This document shows, one piece after another, positions 36,264 to 47,995 of a stretch of DNA of 64,000 nucleotides. The DNA is taken from the NCBI GenBank assembly GCA_037576195.1, contig CM075103.1, positions 5,084,001 to 5,148,000 of the forward strand, read 5' to 3'. Position numbers and translations under genes: made by a program. Position 1 is the first letter of the stretch. Every line of letters starts with the position of its first letter. Origin of the DNA: Phytoseiulus persimilis. Its lineage: Eukaryota; Arthropoda; Arachnida; Mesostigmata; Phytoseiidae. The notes beneath the pieces were generated by a model that saw only the letters and a program-made list of their open reading frames with translations, did not search any database and was not told the DNA's origin.

Positions 36264-39200
36264 CTGCAAATCAAATCGTTGACACTACCCGGCGCGAAAC
36301 CTGACATCTGAAGTCTCAAACGACGCAAACCTTCGCTAACGATTCTTCAACAATGCATTGGTGGACCCATGAATGAACAAACAAAGTGGCCGACGTGCAA
36401 ACGAACAAATGTGACGGTCTGTCAGACCATGCTCACGAGAACTCAACCGCTCGGATTACTCTGCTTCGACAACGGGCGAAGGTGGGACAGCACTCCCTTT
36501 CCTCGATGATAAGCTCCACGAGCAACAGCTTCGGGAAAATATTTCGCTGTGAAGATTTGATGTTCCCGTCTGTGAACTCGATTCTTCCCGGAATCACGGT
36601 CAGGAGCGTCCGGAGGCCGGTGGCTTTCCATCAAGAAGAACGGAGTTCAAAACTTCTTGTTCGTGCTCGGAATCAGCGACCAGAACAAGGAGAGATTTCC
36701 ATCATCGTCTTGTTGGAGAAGTCTCCACACCCGAGTATCTGGAGCTCCGAGTACTCACTCTGACTTGGTGACACCTTGATAGTGAAGATATTGAGCCCCT
36801 TCATCACTAAGTGCAATCATCTGGAATCGGCGCGTTCCTCACTGGAACAGGATTTGGCACTTTCATCGCCTCCCGCAGCTGGAGGGTTCACGCGGGGAGA
36901 CAGCTCTGCTCTAGTCGTGCTTTGGGCGAGCCGGCTCTACCCACTCGGAAATGTTGTCCAAAGTAATCAAGCTTAGAGCTGGAGCGCTCACAGCCCTCCC
37001 CTTGTGATCTCGAGCGAGCCTACGGCCGCTTACGTGACGTGAGGCAACTGATCACTTCCGGCGGCGCAGCCCAATCTGATGAACGCATCAGCACGAGATA
37101 AGTCTCTGAGCGATCGCGCCACGTGAGTATTCGTGAAACTCTCGTCGAGTTTCCTGATTCGAACTCGAGCCACCAACGCGCATCTTATTCACGATCTCCG
37201 AAATCGACTGCTCAAGTGATTACCGGGGACGTGGCGCAGTGAAATTGAACGGAGAAGGCAGTTAACCACGGCTCCCGCTCTGAAGTCTGACGATGAAGTT
37301 TCAGGCGGTACTTCGAGCACGAACAGGGGAACGATTTGAGCTGATGAGTTGTCAAGCTCCCGGAATCTGTGATCATAAAGAGCGTTCAGCCATCAGGATT
37401 CGACAGTGTCTGTGTCAGAATGGAAGTCGTCGATGAAGCCGGGAGGTCGATCTTAAAAAATCGAGCCAGAGAAACAGCGAGGGAGAGCGAAAACCTGCCG
37501 CCGATGAGCCCCGAAACTCGCTGCATCAACAAGAATTTCCGGAGAATGGACGACTGTGACGAAGAAATCGATGAAAAAAGTGAATCTGACGCTGACGGAC
37601 TCCAGGGATCGGGCGAATCGGATGGTGCCAAGTTGACTCAGAAAATACGTCATGCGAAAGAACACTGGAGAGGAACTTTCCCGGTGTTTTCGGTGGATTC
37701 GTCCCATTTTTTTTCTTCGGCAAGGCGAGAAGAGAAATCCGATTCACAGCGGGATGACAGTAGACGAGAGGTGACATAACACGGCACGCGGATGAGAATC
37801 GTTCCAACACCGAGTCAACGTGCTCAAGATCAGCAAAGTCCGATCATTCGAGATCCTGAGAAGCCCCCTCCCGAATGTCGTGATCACAACACGTGTAAAG
37901 GCGGACAGGACTCGAGAGGAGAAACATTGATCTGATGCCTTCACGAGCAGACAGTGGGCAGTACCCTGGATAACTTGCAACATCTCGCATTGAACCGTCC
38001 ACATACACGGAGTTTGCGCCTCTGCGCTCCAAACACTGCCACGGACTCGTTCCTCGATGCTCACGCATACATACTGTTGCGAGCCTCGTCGTCGGCAGGT
38101 CCGTCCATGGTTTCGCTGGTATCGCTAAGTCGTCTCCTCTACGATCACCGAAAAAGCTGAGAACTCGTTCATCGCATTCACTTAGTTATGGTTTCAACGG
38201 ACGCTTGGCTAACGGCAAAGCGGCCACAGAGGGTACACTGCGAGTGCTCACCGAATGGGACCGCAGTGCGGTACAGTGTGACGCATGGGTTTCGATAACA
38301 AGTTCCATGAGGGTTGCAAAAGATTCCGACGCTGTTGTGGTGTCACCGCGCTGTGCTCGAGCGAGTCAGAGTGTTTATAGTACGAACACCGAGCGATGTG
38401 TCCTCAGCATCGACCACACCCGGGCCGGGAGACTCTCTGAGGTGGAGTTCCAGAACCGATTCGCAAACGCCAGGCTCGCTTCTCGAGCTCATGAGCAACC
38501 GTGTGTGTGTGAGGCCACCGCACACGGAATCAATCGAAGCGTTACCAGCGATTGTTTCCGACGTGAAAGCAAGCTACGCTCAAAGAAAAGCATCAGCACA
38601 TCACAGCTGATCGCGCGATAAATGGCTTCAACGGTGTTTTTCGCGAAATTTCTCTGGAAGCAGGGACGCAAGCACTTTCATCCTTGAATGGACGGCTCAC
38701 GGAGCTGACCGAGCTGTTCCCAGTGTTCGACGGATAAAGCGACCGACCTTGTCCAGCGGGTCCGAACTTGCACACTTCGATTCTCAGACGAAAACTCACC
38801 GAGTTCGAGCTCGAACATTTTGACTAGACTCAGTTTATCACACGTGCGGGGAACTCCTCCAGGAATCACATGGCAGCGGTGCGGAGCATCGTCACAGTTG
38901 CCCGAATCCCGGCTCTGCTCCTCCGTCGGCGACCGGCGAAGATCAGCCACACGAAGCTGGTGAGGGCACCGCGCAGCCGCTGTTACCGTCTAGTACGGTG
39001 AAGTCTGAAGGGTAACGTCATTCACATTATAGGGTTGATCGAGAGGTGCCCTGCGAGCCACGCGGTTCGTGCTCAGCACTTCGGTCTGCGGAAGCCCTGG
39101 TTTGTTGCAAGCTGACACCAGCACAATGATGCTCATTCGAGAATCTGAGAGACTGGCGTTATCTCCTCGGTGCGGTGGCCAGTTTTCTCTGTCAGTGAGC

Positions 39201-39546
39201 GGGTCGTTGGTGGAGAGGATGCGCAAAGCGAGCAGAGACTTCGAGTAGAGACAAAAGTCTGCTTAGAGAAGCGAGACGGTAGACAACCGAATGTGTTTTA
39301 CGAATGTGATCGACGTGAGGCAGAGACATCGAGTGCACATGGAGTCAAGCGCTGCCGCAACTGTTGTCTGACGTCTCTCTCCTTGGCCAGTGCTTGCTGA
39401 TGTCGTCACGTCTGACCGGGCGAGAACCGTTAAATCGAAGCACGAATGCTCTCCTGTAACGCTGATATGACTGATCACAGCCGCCAATTGTTGAGATTTG
39501 CGGGAAGTATGGAATAGAGTGGTTCTCCTCGGGACAGAAAAAATAT
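36264..39546. other. No supported gene
   Basis: The left end should hold the start of the anoctamin gene. The only frame with protein-like character is a + strand frame at about 37423-37779, rich in Asp, Glu, Ser and Arg. It is unsupported by splice signals or homology. Confidence 0.35.
37420..37779 (+). CDS. Possible unrecognised acidic/basic ORF
   Basis: A frame reads MEVVDEAGRSILKNRARE and later DDCDEEIDEKSESDADG, ending at a TGA. The mixed-charge composition is protein-like, but GA-rich DNA alone can give this. The - strand is open too, as a serine-rich shadow. No domain is recognised. Confidence 0.15.
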   Translation: MEVVDEAGRSILKNRARETARESENLPPMSPETRCINKNFRRMDDCDEEIDEKSESDADGLQGSGESDGAKLTQKIRHAKEHWRGTFPVFSVDSSHFFSSARREEKSDSQRDDSRREVT

Positions 39547-39619
39547 TGTTCCTGCCAGGGCTCGAACCTGGGACCTTCCGCGTGTTAGGCGGATGTGATA
39601 ACCACTACACCACAGGAAC
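39547..39619 (-). tRNA. tRNA-Val (anticodon AAC)
   Basis: A 73-nt cloverleaf fits completely. The acceptor stem pairs GTTCCTG with CAGGAAC, followed by discriminator A. The D arm contains TGGTGTAGTGGTTATCA. The anticodon stem TCCGC/GCGGA encloses loop CTAACAC, giving anticodon AAC. The T arm is GGTTCGAGCCC. There is no intron and no encoded CCA. Box A (TGGTGTAGTGG-like) and box B (GGTTCGAGCCC) for RNA polymerase III are intact. A T-rich stretch (ATATTTTTTC reading on the - strand) follows the 3' end and would serve as terminator. Confidence 0.96.
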
Positions 39620-40666
39620 GGTTACAAACACGTGTCTTACTTAGGTATAAAAGCCGGAATCGAGATGCTCAGATTTAAACCGGCGCTGTTTGATTTTCCG
39701 TACAACGAACCAGAGGCACGTGTCTCCAGGATCTGTTTTCGCTTCAACTCAGCATGTCGCCGAATTCTACCGGGAGCCTGGGCCTCAGTTTCCATGGCTA
39801 ACGATTCGCTCACCTTGCAAAGCTTCCCGACGACAACATCTAACGGAATTGAGCTCCGCCCTGCAGAAGCGCTTGGCACAGGCTGGACCGACCGCCGCGG
39901 TTAGCGGAGACAGCTGATCGGTTCACTGTCAATTTTCGAGGCACTAAGAAACCGCTACGACAGATAACGTTTTCTCGGAGGGAGATCTAGCAGGAGCGAT
40001 GGCGATGCTCGTCAAACGCGTCGAGACTCCCATGACGACTCGTTAGCGAGCGAGTCGCCATGAAGCTGCTTCTTGATTCCGGGGACGCACACGTTTTCAT
40101 TTATTTACCAACAGAGGAGAGCGAGGGAAGGGCGGAACCATTCTGCAGAACCCTACTTTTGGCTGCAGCGCGTTCCGGCGCCCACAGAGAATCAACGTCT
40201 TGAGCTGCAACCGTCGCCGCCGCTCTCAGGAATACCCGAACTCCGGCGTTGAGCGCCAGTGCCAGAATCACGAATCCTCGCTCCTTTTTTTTCTTTACAA
40301 AGAACACATGTTTATTCAATCGTTCCCACGTTCGGGTTTCAAAGCCGACAACTCCTCGTGATGCTCAGGGGTCGCTAAAGACTCATCATCGGTAATGTTC
40401 GGTCTCGGCTATCGACCCCTGGGACGACTATTTAAGTAATCATCTGCAGTTGGTATGAGAGCCTGAGCGGAAACGGACGATCCTTCTCTATAACTCTCGG
40501 GAGCCTGGTTCACAGGTTACGACGGCAAGTTGAGATGGCGGCATGTATGACTGTGCCAGAGCCATGATTACACGGAAGATGATTTGGTTTGGAAGGTTGA
40601 ATACTGAATTCAACGACAGACTGAGTGAGACCTTTTGTTCGGTACACGCGGGGTTCGCTCATCCGT
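39620..40666. other. 3' flank of TMEM50, no other gene seen
   Basis: A TTTATT on the + strand (40311-40316) gives AATAAA on the - strand about 350 nt after the TMEM50 stop and may be its polyadenylation signal. Reading frames here are short and unrecognised. Confidence 0.35.
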
Positions 40667-41878
40667 TTACGATCCCCATGAATCCGACTCTTTCCGGCCA
40701 AACTTGTACGCCATCGAACTGAAAATTGAAACCCGTCATTCCACCGAATTCCTCAAGGTTCCCTTCTCGACTCGAGATGACCTTCCAATTGTTCGATTGC
40801 AGTCCTACCTTGCGAAGATGAACCCGTTATGCAAGAACAATGAGACGAATGGTGCTTTGAAGCTCTCTTGTATCAGAACCCATGTTGAGCCGAGAAGCGC
40901 GCCGAACCCCATGACGAAACCAAGGAAGAGCCAAGCCCGAGCTCCAGATTGGCCACAGGCTCCGTCGGTGAACGTGCTCTCACCTGCAATCAAATCGAGC
41001 TGCCTTGAGTGACATTTGCGAATCGTATCTAGCGATCTCTTGTGGATGCAGCATAACGTCGGCACAATGAAAACCTTCACAGTGGAAGTTTGATGGAAAG
41101 TACGAAAAAAATATTCCATTCCCGTTCTGCCCGCCCCCAGCGGCGGCAATCTTGAGAGACTCTCGTCATGAGGCAAACCGATCGCCCAGTCTCGCGGGAC
41201 TCGTTGTGACGAAATTCAAAATGCATTCACGCGTAGGACTGTGCGAAGCTTTGACTGTGTCACTATGAAGCTGCTTGCACATGTAGCCCAGATTAGTTCT
41301 GATAAACTCTGGCAGACCTGTATTTGCGCCGAACAATTAGGAGAATCGTCGAAGAATTCGAAGGTTCCGATTCGTGACGGAATATCACACGAAAGGCCAA
41401 GCAGACCGCATGGGTTTGGGAGTCAGGTAGACAAACGCACCATAGGAGTGACTCCACCACTAACTTCATGAATCGCTGATGCCACGGGCTTGGATTTTAG
41501 TCAAATATTCACTCACCTCGCACTTGAGCGTTGGATACTAGGTTCACCATTATCAGACTCAACGTGGATATCACTCCGATGGCGTACAAAGCTTTTATGT
41601 CTGAAGGATGCTGCACAGAGCAATCAATCATAATCCACCATCCGATCGCAAACTGAAATGAATGAAGAGTTTCGATCCCATTCGTCATATAATCTCCAGT
41701 GAAAATCCCTGAGGGAGGGATTCACTCCAGAGAACAGCACTGAAGACAGAGAGAGGACGGATGGATCGGAACTTACCAGCGTCCCTGAGATTAGAGCGTA
41801 GACCTCGTTTCGGCGTTCGGTGAAATCGAGCCATTCCGGCCGATTGCAAGGCAAGTGAAGACAAAACGACATTTCCAA
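40667..41878 (-). CDS. TMEM50: TMEM50 family membrane protein
   Basis: Small four-span protein of the endoplasmic reticulum and late secretory membranes. Four exons, all phases consistent: 41777-41878 (MEMSFCLHLPCNRPEWLDF...YALISGTL), 41517-41652 (FAIGWWIMIDCSVQHP... SLIMVNLVSNAQVR), 40809-40983 (GESTFTDGACGQSGARAWLF... FLHNGFIFA) and 40667-40718 (SSMAYKFGRKESDSWGS, stop). The total is about 155 residues against 157-158 in mammals. GWWI-ID, the VSN-QVRG...C-GQ-GAR-WLF block and the KFGR-E tail are family hallmarks. The start is the first Met of the exon; the next Met is two codons later and cannot be excluded. Which of TMEM50A/B it matches is not meaningful in an invertebrate. Confidence 0.94.
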
Positions 41879-42222
41879 CGTCCGGGAAAGTCTGGAAGAG
41901 TGAACATCTCAGAGATCGCACAGCAGAGGAGCGAAACTTTCGGATCTCGACCAACTTCCGCAGACGATGGTCTCGGAGACAATCCCAATTCGAAGTTGGT
42001 CCGATCTGAGAGTCTATACAAGAAGCACACAACGAATCTTTCTCGATCAAGTCACGAATATGAGTCACTGAATTCACTTCGGGAGACTGGTTCGAATGGA
42101 CCGACTGCTGTGGATTCAGCTGCCCAGGCTTATGATTAGGCGGAAGCGATGGATTGCGAGTTTCGGAGAGTCATCATCCATCATGTAGGCGACTCGCGTA
42201 GGGAGTCCAGATATGCACTCAC

Positions 42223-42681
42223 CAAATTGAGCCGGAGATCTTAAGTAGAAGTTTGTTTGACAGCAATGATTGTATCGACTGAAGCGAAACCCTGTCTCAG
42301 ACGGGAATCTCAAATACAATGATTGCGCTGATCTTTGCTTGAAGCACCAACAACGGTGTAGCGGCCGTCGCCGCGTCTTCAATGATGATTGGAAACCTTT
42401 CGCTACACCCAACTTATGAGAATATTCCCGAGTCTTTCGGAGCTCCGTGACCGGATGATTTCGTTGAGCAGCTTTCCTGAGTCATCAAGATGCTCACCCG
42501 TTTCCATACTCCGTGTGGCAGCTGAGCAAACGAAGGTAAAATCGACTGTGTGCCGTTTTTTGGAGAACTCTCACTACCTGCGCTCCAAAACCGCATTAAA
42601 AAAATTCATATACTGTGCTATGGCAAGCCCCCATTGTTCCAGCATCCTGTCTCGTGCACCTCGATTCCGAGCCGTAGACAT
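42223..42681 (-). CDS. Possible short-exon gene, unrecognised, with a 24-nt microexon
   Basis: A frame starting at ATG 42681 (MSTARNRGARDRMLEQWGLA...FFNAVLER) ends at a GTAGTG donor (exon 42578-42681). It joins in phase to a 24-nt exon (42498-42521) between TTTGCTCAG and GTGAGC, then to 42223-42278 (CGCTTCAG...GTGAGT) encoding RYNHCCQTNFYLRSPAQF. The phases agree, but no homologue is recognised and no downstream exon was found before the TMEM50 start. A separate - strand exon-like frame (42832-42915, MTVGKDRRAVGKEMRLRATQ) ending at GTGAGT may be an alternative first exon. Confidence 0.28.
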
Positions 42682-43074
42682 AGACGATTCAGATCAACCC
42701 GAGCAATCACGTCGATAATGACAATATATTATCACCGTGAGCAGACCTGCCTCAGGTTGAAGATGTCTGTATATCTGGAGCAATAGAGGGTGATCAACAG
42801 GGCCAGTCCACAATGTTTGGCAGAGACTCACACTCCAGCTGAAATTTCCATTCGTCTGAGTGGCGCGCAAACGCATTTCTTTTCCTACGGCTCTCCTGTC
42901 TTTGCCCACTGTCATTTTCCTTTTTTCGCACTCTTAGTTTATTTTGTGTGAGTCACAGAGTCTTCCTTTTGCGAGTTGTTCAACCGAAGAAAAGAAAAAA
43001 GAGAGACCGGACACGGTCGCGAGTTTCCCATGAAAGTATTTCAAAAAGTGGAATCCAACTCAAATCAGGAAATG

Positions 43075-43080
43075 TTTATT
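43075..43080 (-). terminator. Polyadenylation signal (AATAAA) of the Hsp20-like gene
   Basis: TTTATT on the + strand gives AATAAA on the - strand, about 157 nt after the stop codon of the small heat-shock-like gene. Confidence 0.6.
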
Positions 43081-43236
43081 TGCTCTCCGGACATTTAAAC
43101 GACAGTGAATTTCTAAACACTGATTAAAGCGGAATCTTCAAAACGATGAGGACTGATCAACACCAATTCCTCGATCGATTTCTCCGAAGAGCGTTTCTAC
43201 GTAGATGAGACTGGGACGAAGACCTCCTCCGGAGCA

Positions 43237-44136
43237 CTACGATTTCAGGAAGTTTATGCGAATAAGGCGTCCGGTTGCTTCCTCGCGAGATCTCCGTTTC
43301 GGCGCCCTGAGGATGAACTCTGATTTCTCTTCATTGAAGCTTGCGGACACCTGTTCGATGACAGCTTCCTCGGGAACGTTCACGCTGAAGTCTAGAGTCT
43401 TCAAAGTGGTGACCTTACTTTCCGAGTCGGTTTCTTCCTTGCACACGTTGAGTCTGATTACGGAATCAGTGACAGTGACCGAAGCGTCTTTCGGATCGCA
43501 CCAATTTTCCACTGGAAACGTCCACTCATAGGTGTCGTTGCTTGCAGATGTTTTGAGGGTCTCCGATTCGGGCTTCGTCACAAATGCTGCTGCGATCTGT
43601 GTCTGATTCGGTTCCTCATTTGGTTGCGAGATTTTCCCCTCGATTCCTTCCGTCAGAATCACCTCCGGCCGGGCAGCTCCGCACGCGTTAGTCGAGCTCC
43701 CAACTGCTCCCTCCGCGGGCACCGAAGCTTTTTTCTTCCCAAACACCCGGGCTCGAACATCCTCCAAAGTCTCATTGGAAGAGCCGCTCTGCTCTTTCAG
43801 AACCTCTTCGTCGACTTTATGCAAGTCTGCAGTGGGGTAGAGATTCTCAGACTCGGATTTTGTTTTCTTCTCCACCGTCTTTCCTTTCTTGGATACGCCG
43901 TTTCCTCTCCTCGCGCAACATTCCTTTTCGAGATGTGGGCCGATCGGGAATCCAAAAACTTCGGCGATGAGTCGATTCCTCAAAGCGTCAGGCGTGTCCT
44001 GCATGCTGTGCAAGAGATCCTGGTCGAGTGTTTCATCCTGTATCTTCTGGAGGAATTCCATGGTTTTCCCGAAAACGTTACAAAGTTTCTCCTGGCCGAT
44101 CCCTTCGAGCAGGGGATGCATACCTTCGAAAAGCAT
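43237..44136 (-). CDS. Small heat-shock (Hsp20/alpha-crystallin)-like protein with long N-terminal extension
   Basis: Single-exon frame of 299 residues. The C-terminal 80 or so residues read as an alpha-crystallin domain: YEWTFPVENWCDPKDASVTV, a KEETDSESK loop, LDFSVNVPEEAVIEQVSASF and FILRAPKRRS. This matches the beta-strand pattern of metazoan small heat-shock proteins (F-V-V... LP-xVD... ASLS... L-I-AP). The preceding 210 residues are unusual for the family: a helical segment (NVFGKTMEFLQKIQDETLDQ; DALRNRLIAEVFGFPIG) and a Lys/Glu/Ser-rich linker. Typical animal small heat-shock proteins are 150-220 residues in total. An in-frame stop lies a few codons upstream of the chosen Met. AATAAA follows. 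The function is probably chaperone or co-chaperone, inferred from the domain. Confidence 0.7.
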   Translation of the reverse strand: MLFEGMHPLLEGIGQEKLCNVFGKTMEFLQKIQDETLDQDLLHSMQDTPDALRNRLIAEVFGFPIGPHLEKECCARRGNGVSKKGKTVEKKTKSESENLYPTADLHKVDEEVLKEQSGSSNETLEDVRARVFGKKKASVPAEGAVGSSTNACGAARPEVILTEGIEGKISQPNEEPNQTQIAAAFVTKPESETLKTSASNDTYEWTFPVENWCDPKDASVTVTDSVIRLNVCKEETDSESKVTTLKTLDFSVNVPEEAVIEQVSASFNEEKSEFILRAPKRRSREEATGRLIRINFLKS

Positions 44137-46245
44137 GTTCGATCTTGCAAAGCTTCGTTCAACACTTCACAGTTTCAAAGCACAGGCGATGCTGGTTCAC
44201 AAGTGGTGCCTCTCTTCGTGGCTCGCCGCTTAAATACTAGACCAGTCCGCCGAAAATGAAATGCGTATGACCATCGAAGGATCCAGCACAGCAGCGAATG
44301 TTCCTCAGAATGACTTGCAGTTTCCCTGAGCCTATTATTCATTTCTTCGCGGATAACAGGAATAAATGTCACAATTGACTGTGCCGAGACATATTCGATC
44401 GCTTTTCAGAAACCAGCCCGATCTTTCATCCCACAAGATCATTTGCGCGAGATGACGCACTTAGGACAGACAGTGGGCGCTCATCGAATGCCAGATCGTT
44501 TGGAAGTAGGGTCCCAGAAAGGAGTTCCTGAGAGACAACTTCCAGGCTGAATTTCTTACATGCACACCGAGGCATTTTCGAGTCCCATGTCCATGGGGAA
44601 CAAATGAGACCTGCGACCGAGTTCATGGTGGGAACACTCGTTACCCCTTGCTCAGATCTTCCACGGAAAAAGGGAATCATCTTCCTCTTCGGAGCAGCGA
44701 TTTCAAAAGCCCCTCCACTTGGCTTCGATCAACCCAAAATAATTACGCAGCTCAATTAAGTTCCCTTATAGCCTCCGGAGTCGAGCAAATCCACTTGTAG
44801 TAGGAAAACCGCTCTTCGACCGATTTGGCGCGGCTCCCATGGTTCGCGTGGATTACTCGTGAGGAGAAGCGATCAGCATGGACCCGAATGCTCTTGGAGG
44901 AGTTCGCGAGGGCTCATTTCTTCAATTCATCCAAACTTGCAAACTTGCAAGTCATCCTGACAGAAAGTTCTCATCGGCGCTAGATTGTTCCATATCATAC
45001 GCATTTCATCTTCGGAGATTACGGAATCGATGACTCATGCTGCCTTTTGAGTCCGAAATTTCACGGGGTTTCACACGTCTGGGGGGGGGGGGATTTGGCA
45101 TGGATGACCCTTTCCGGTATCCATGACATGAATCTTTTCTTAGCTCTGTGAGAGCAACTCTAAAAGCCTACAGAGCATAAAGCCACCCGATTCCATGCAC
45201 CGAAGTCATTTAGAGTAAATTCATTCGCAGAAATATTGTTTTACCGTGATTCGGGGCTGTAGGGAAGGCATTGCGATTCGATCGGTTCCTCAGGTTTGAG
45301 GGAATCGAATTCATGGAGAAGCTATGGGATCTGTTGATTCAAGGAGTCCAACGGAAACAGGTGGGCCTCAGGGACTTGAGTGGCGCTTGTCATAACCCCA
45401 TCGAACACGACCTGTCCATCGATGGCCCTTTCGTGACACTTTTCGAGGAACCAAATTCAGCTCCCTTGGATTTCAGGATGCTCGCTCATGGAGGGAACTC
45501 ATGCAGCCTGTTTTCGGTCTTGACTAATCGCAGGTATGTCTCCATCGCTCGTAAGCAGCTGAACGCCCGCCCCGCAGAGGACGTCGTCGCGGGCAGCGTG
45601 GCGAATGTCTCCGAACGAAATTCTCCATCGATCACCTCTCGAGTTTCACAGAAATTCCAACAGTCGGCAAAGCCAAGGCCAACATAATCGGGCTCGAAAA
45701 TCCCTGGCTGGGAAATGCAACCCTAGGCTTCCGAATAGCGAGGCCGTCAATGTGAAAACTCGTCACCGAAAGGGGCGGCACTTGATAGTTGCAATTCCCT
45801 TCAAGAACCTAATTCGGACTCCTTTCGAGTGGGAGCAGCTCCTGAGAGCGTTGGAGCGCCGGCGTTCCGTGACATTCCCTCATCACGCTGAACTTGTGAA
45901 GGCACTCGCTCCGACGAGAAACAGATTGTAGCTCAGGCGCCGGTCCGATGATACGAGGCTGTCCCTCCGGAAATACCGAATATTCCCAAATTTATTCACG
46001 AGGAAACGATCGGCGTTCCGTAAACTTCATAAGCTGGTCCCGAACAGACCACCCGACTCGGTGGAAGAGAGGGACTTCCTCGTCTTGCTGAGCTCGTGGA
46101 GGCTTTCGGTTCGACTCGCAACTGTTCGACTCGAGTGACTTCCTCCGCCCGTTTGATTTCGAATTCGAACTGTATCATTCAACGATCGATAGGGAGCTCA
46201 GGTACCGACGACCTCGTTCCGCATCGCGATCAGAGGCGACGAGTT
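44137..46245. other. No supported gene
   Basis: Only short frames, the longest being 138 codons on the + strand (45271-45687) without domains. A run of 12 G lies at 45081-45092. Confidence 0.35.
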
Positions 46246-46640
46246 TTATTCGTACAGCTCGATAGTCTTTGTGTCCACAACAGGAACCTCATCGCGAGGG
46301 GAGTCGTTCTCCTCGGATCCGTCTGAAGCTCCCGGAACGCCATCGGTATTCCACCCGCGCCAAATGAGGATAGCGAGACAGATGAAGGCCCATAGCGTTA
46401 GGATGCAGCCTATGAGACCGAACATGTGGATCCCTAATCGGAACTCGGGGGAGGCGGTCTGAAACGGCTGAGGAGGACTTCAAAGTTAGCCTCCGATAGA
46501 GCTCCGAGAGGTTCCGCTCTGACGGCACCCGTGTCAATCGCGGGAGTCCTCCACTATTACTAACGACCAAAATCAGAATTTTCAGGACGCACCCATCGGT
46601 TACGCAACGTCATTGTGGCGGAGGTGAACAAATCGTAGCA
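46246..46640 (-). CDS. C-terminal exons of a single-span membrane protein, possibly ionotropic-receptor-like (copy 3)
   Basis: Exon 46593-46640 (CYDLFTSATMTLRNRW) ends at a GTGCGT donor. Exon 46246-46467, after GTCCTCCTCAG, starts PFQTASPEFRLGIHMFG, spans the membrane once (LIGCILTLWAFICLAILIW) and ends in an acidic tail ...TKTIELYE. The TAA stop is itself part of AATAAA. Both junctions are phase 0, as in the copy at 2052-2419. The frame upstream of the first exon is open (VRAGIESVSAVLTE), so its 5' border may be further right. The helix-RNxW-linker-span order resembles the end of the ligand domain and M4 of glutamate-like ionotropic receptors. No pore segment or SYTANL-type motif was found upstream, so the identity is inference. 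Confidence 0.45.
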
Positions 46641-47995
46641 CTCAGTGAGAACAGCGGATACAGACTCAATGCCAGCGCGTACGATGGGAGAAGTCGAATT
46701 CCTCTTGCTCGAATTACGCAATGAGCTCTCGGCGAGGACTAGATGTATCCAAATCTAGGAACGAGCCTGGCCGAGCTGCTCCCGAGCGCAAGGCCTCATT
46801 TGTTTATGATTTCGACTCGCTCTCGCGGTCAGGAAGTTCAAAGTCACCCAATCCGATTGAAGTGAGTCACCCAACTGTCGGTATCGGGGTCACAACGATA
46901 CTTCTAGAATGGAATTTGCGCGGGAAGTGGCAAGGCCATTGGATCTCATACTCGCAATCCGTTGAATTTTCGTCAGTTCTACCTCTCTCTAGAGCTGGAA
47001 GGGAAGTCATTGGATCCTTCTCATCTGGAAAGCTCCAAGCTACGCTCGAATCCGGTGGCATCACCCTCTGATGTTCGAACGCACCATGTCAGCGTATGGT
47101 TAGATATCATGGAGTGAAGCATCGACGTGCGACTCCATGATCGGAATTGTACACCCTCATGGCAACTCTCAGAGCTGCATGATCCAAACTCGGGACTCGG
47201 GATTGACCTTGTCCCTCCTTTTCGATTCGCATTCTGCCTGGGGTCCTCGGGGAAACCATCTCCCAGGGCGGCTCGTGCGATATTAGAGCATCTCGGCATA
47301 CGCCCGAAGGAATAGGGAGTCGTGGAAACCGTTCTTGGATGGTGGGCCCTAATGGTGCGATATGAGCCCACGAACTACGCCCTGACCTCCCGTTCGAGTG
47401 ACGGCGATGTGATGTGAATCAGAGCTCACGCTGCCGACTGCGTCGACCCCTCCGGTCTCATGTATCATGACCTTCGTTCGGACTCCGATGCCATCCCTGT
47501 CGAGACCGTAAAGCGTCGGACTCCGTTCTGCGATGCGGCTTCCGAAGTTTCCGACGGAGAGGCCCTAGACGGGCAGTTGCTCGAGTTTCAGTCGACCGAA
47601 ACGAAGGTTCACTCACGGAGGTGCCTTGCTGTTGAAAACGGGTGTCGACCGTGCGAACTCTTTATTCAACATCCTGATCACACTTCTGTTGCCTAATCAC
47701 TGATCCTCCATACCTACCCTCCCGCTTCTGGCTCTTAACCCCTCTGAGACTCTCGCCTGAGGTCCCCCCTTCAGTTTGCTCGACCATCATCTCCAGAGTG
47801 TCCAGCCGATCAACGTCGAACAAGATGAAGACTTTCGTGTGAATGTGCGTGATGGTCTCTGTTATCTCCCAACATCCCATGCTGACATGAAGGGTTCGGT
47901 CGAAACAAGCTCGGGGATCGTGTCCAGCTCACCCAAAACCCGGAGTGCTTTATACTCATCTGCCTGGTGCTCGAGTATGGGAAAAAATATTAATT
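46641..47995. other. Probably introns and missing exons of copy 3; nothing assigned
   Basis: Further exons of the membrane-protein gene on the - strand should lie here or beyond. A - strand frame near 47662-47880 (THIHTKVFILFDVDRLDTLE) is protein-like but not recognised. Confidence 0.25.
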
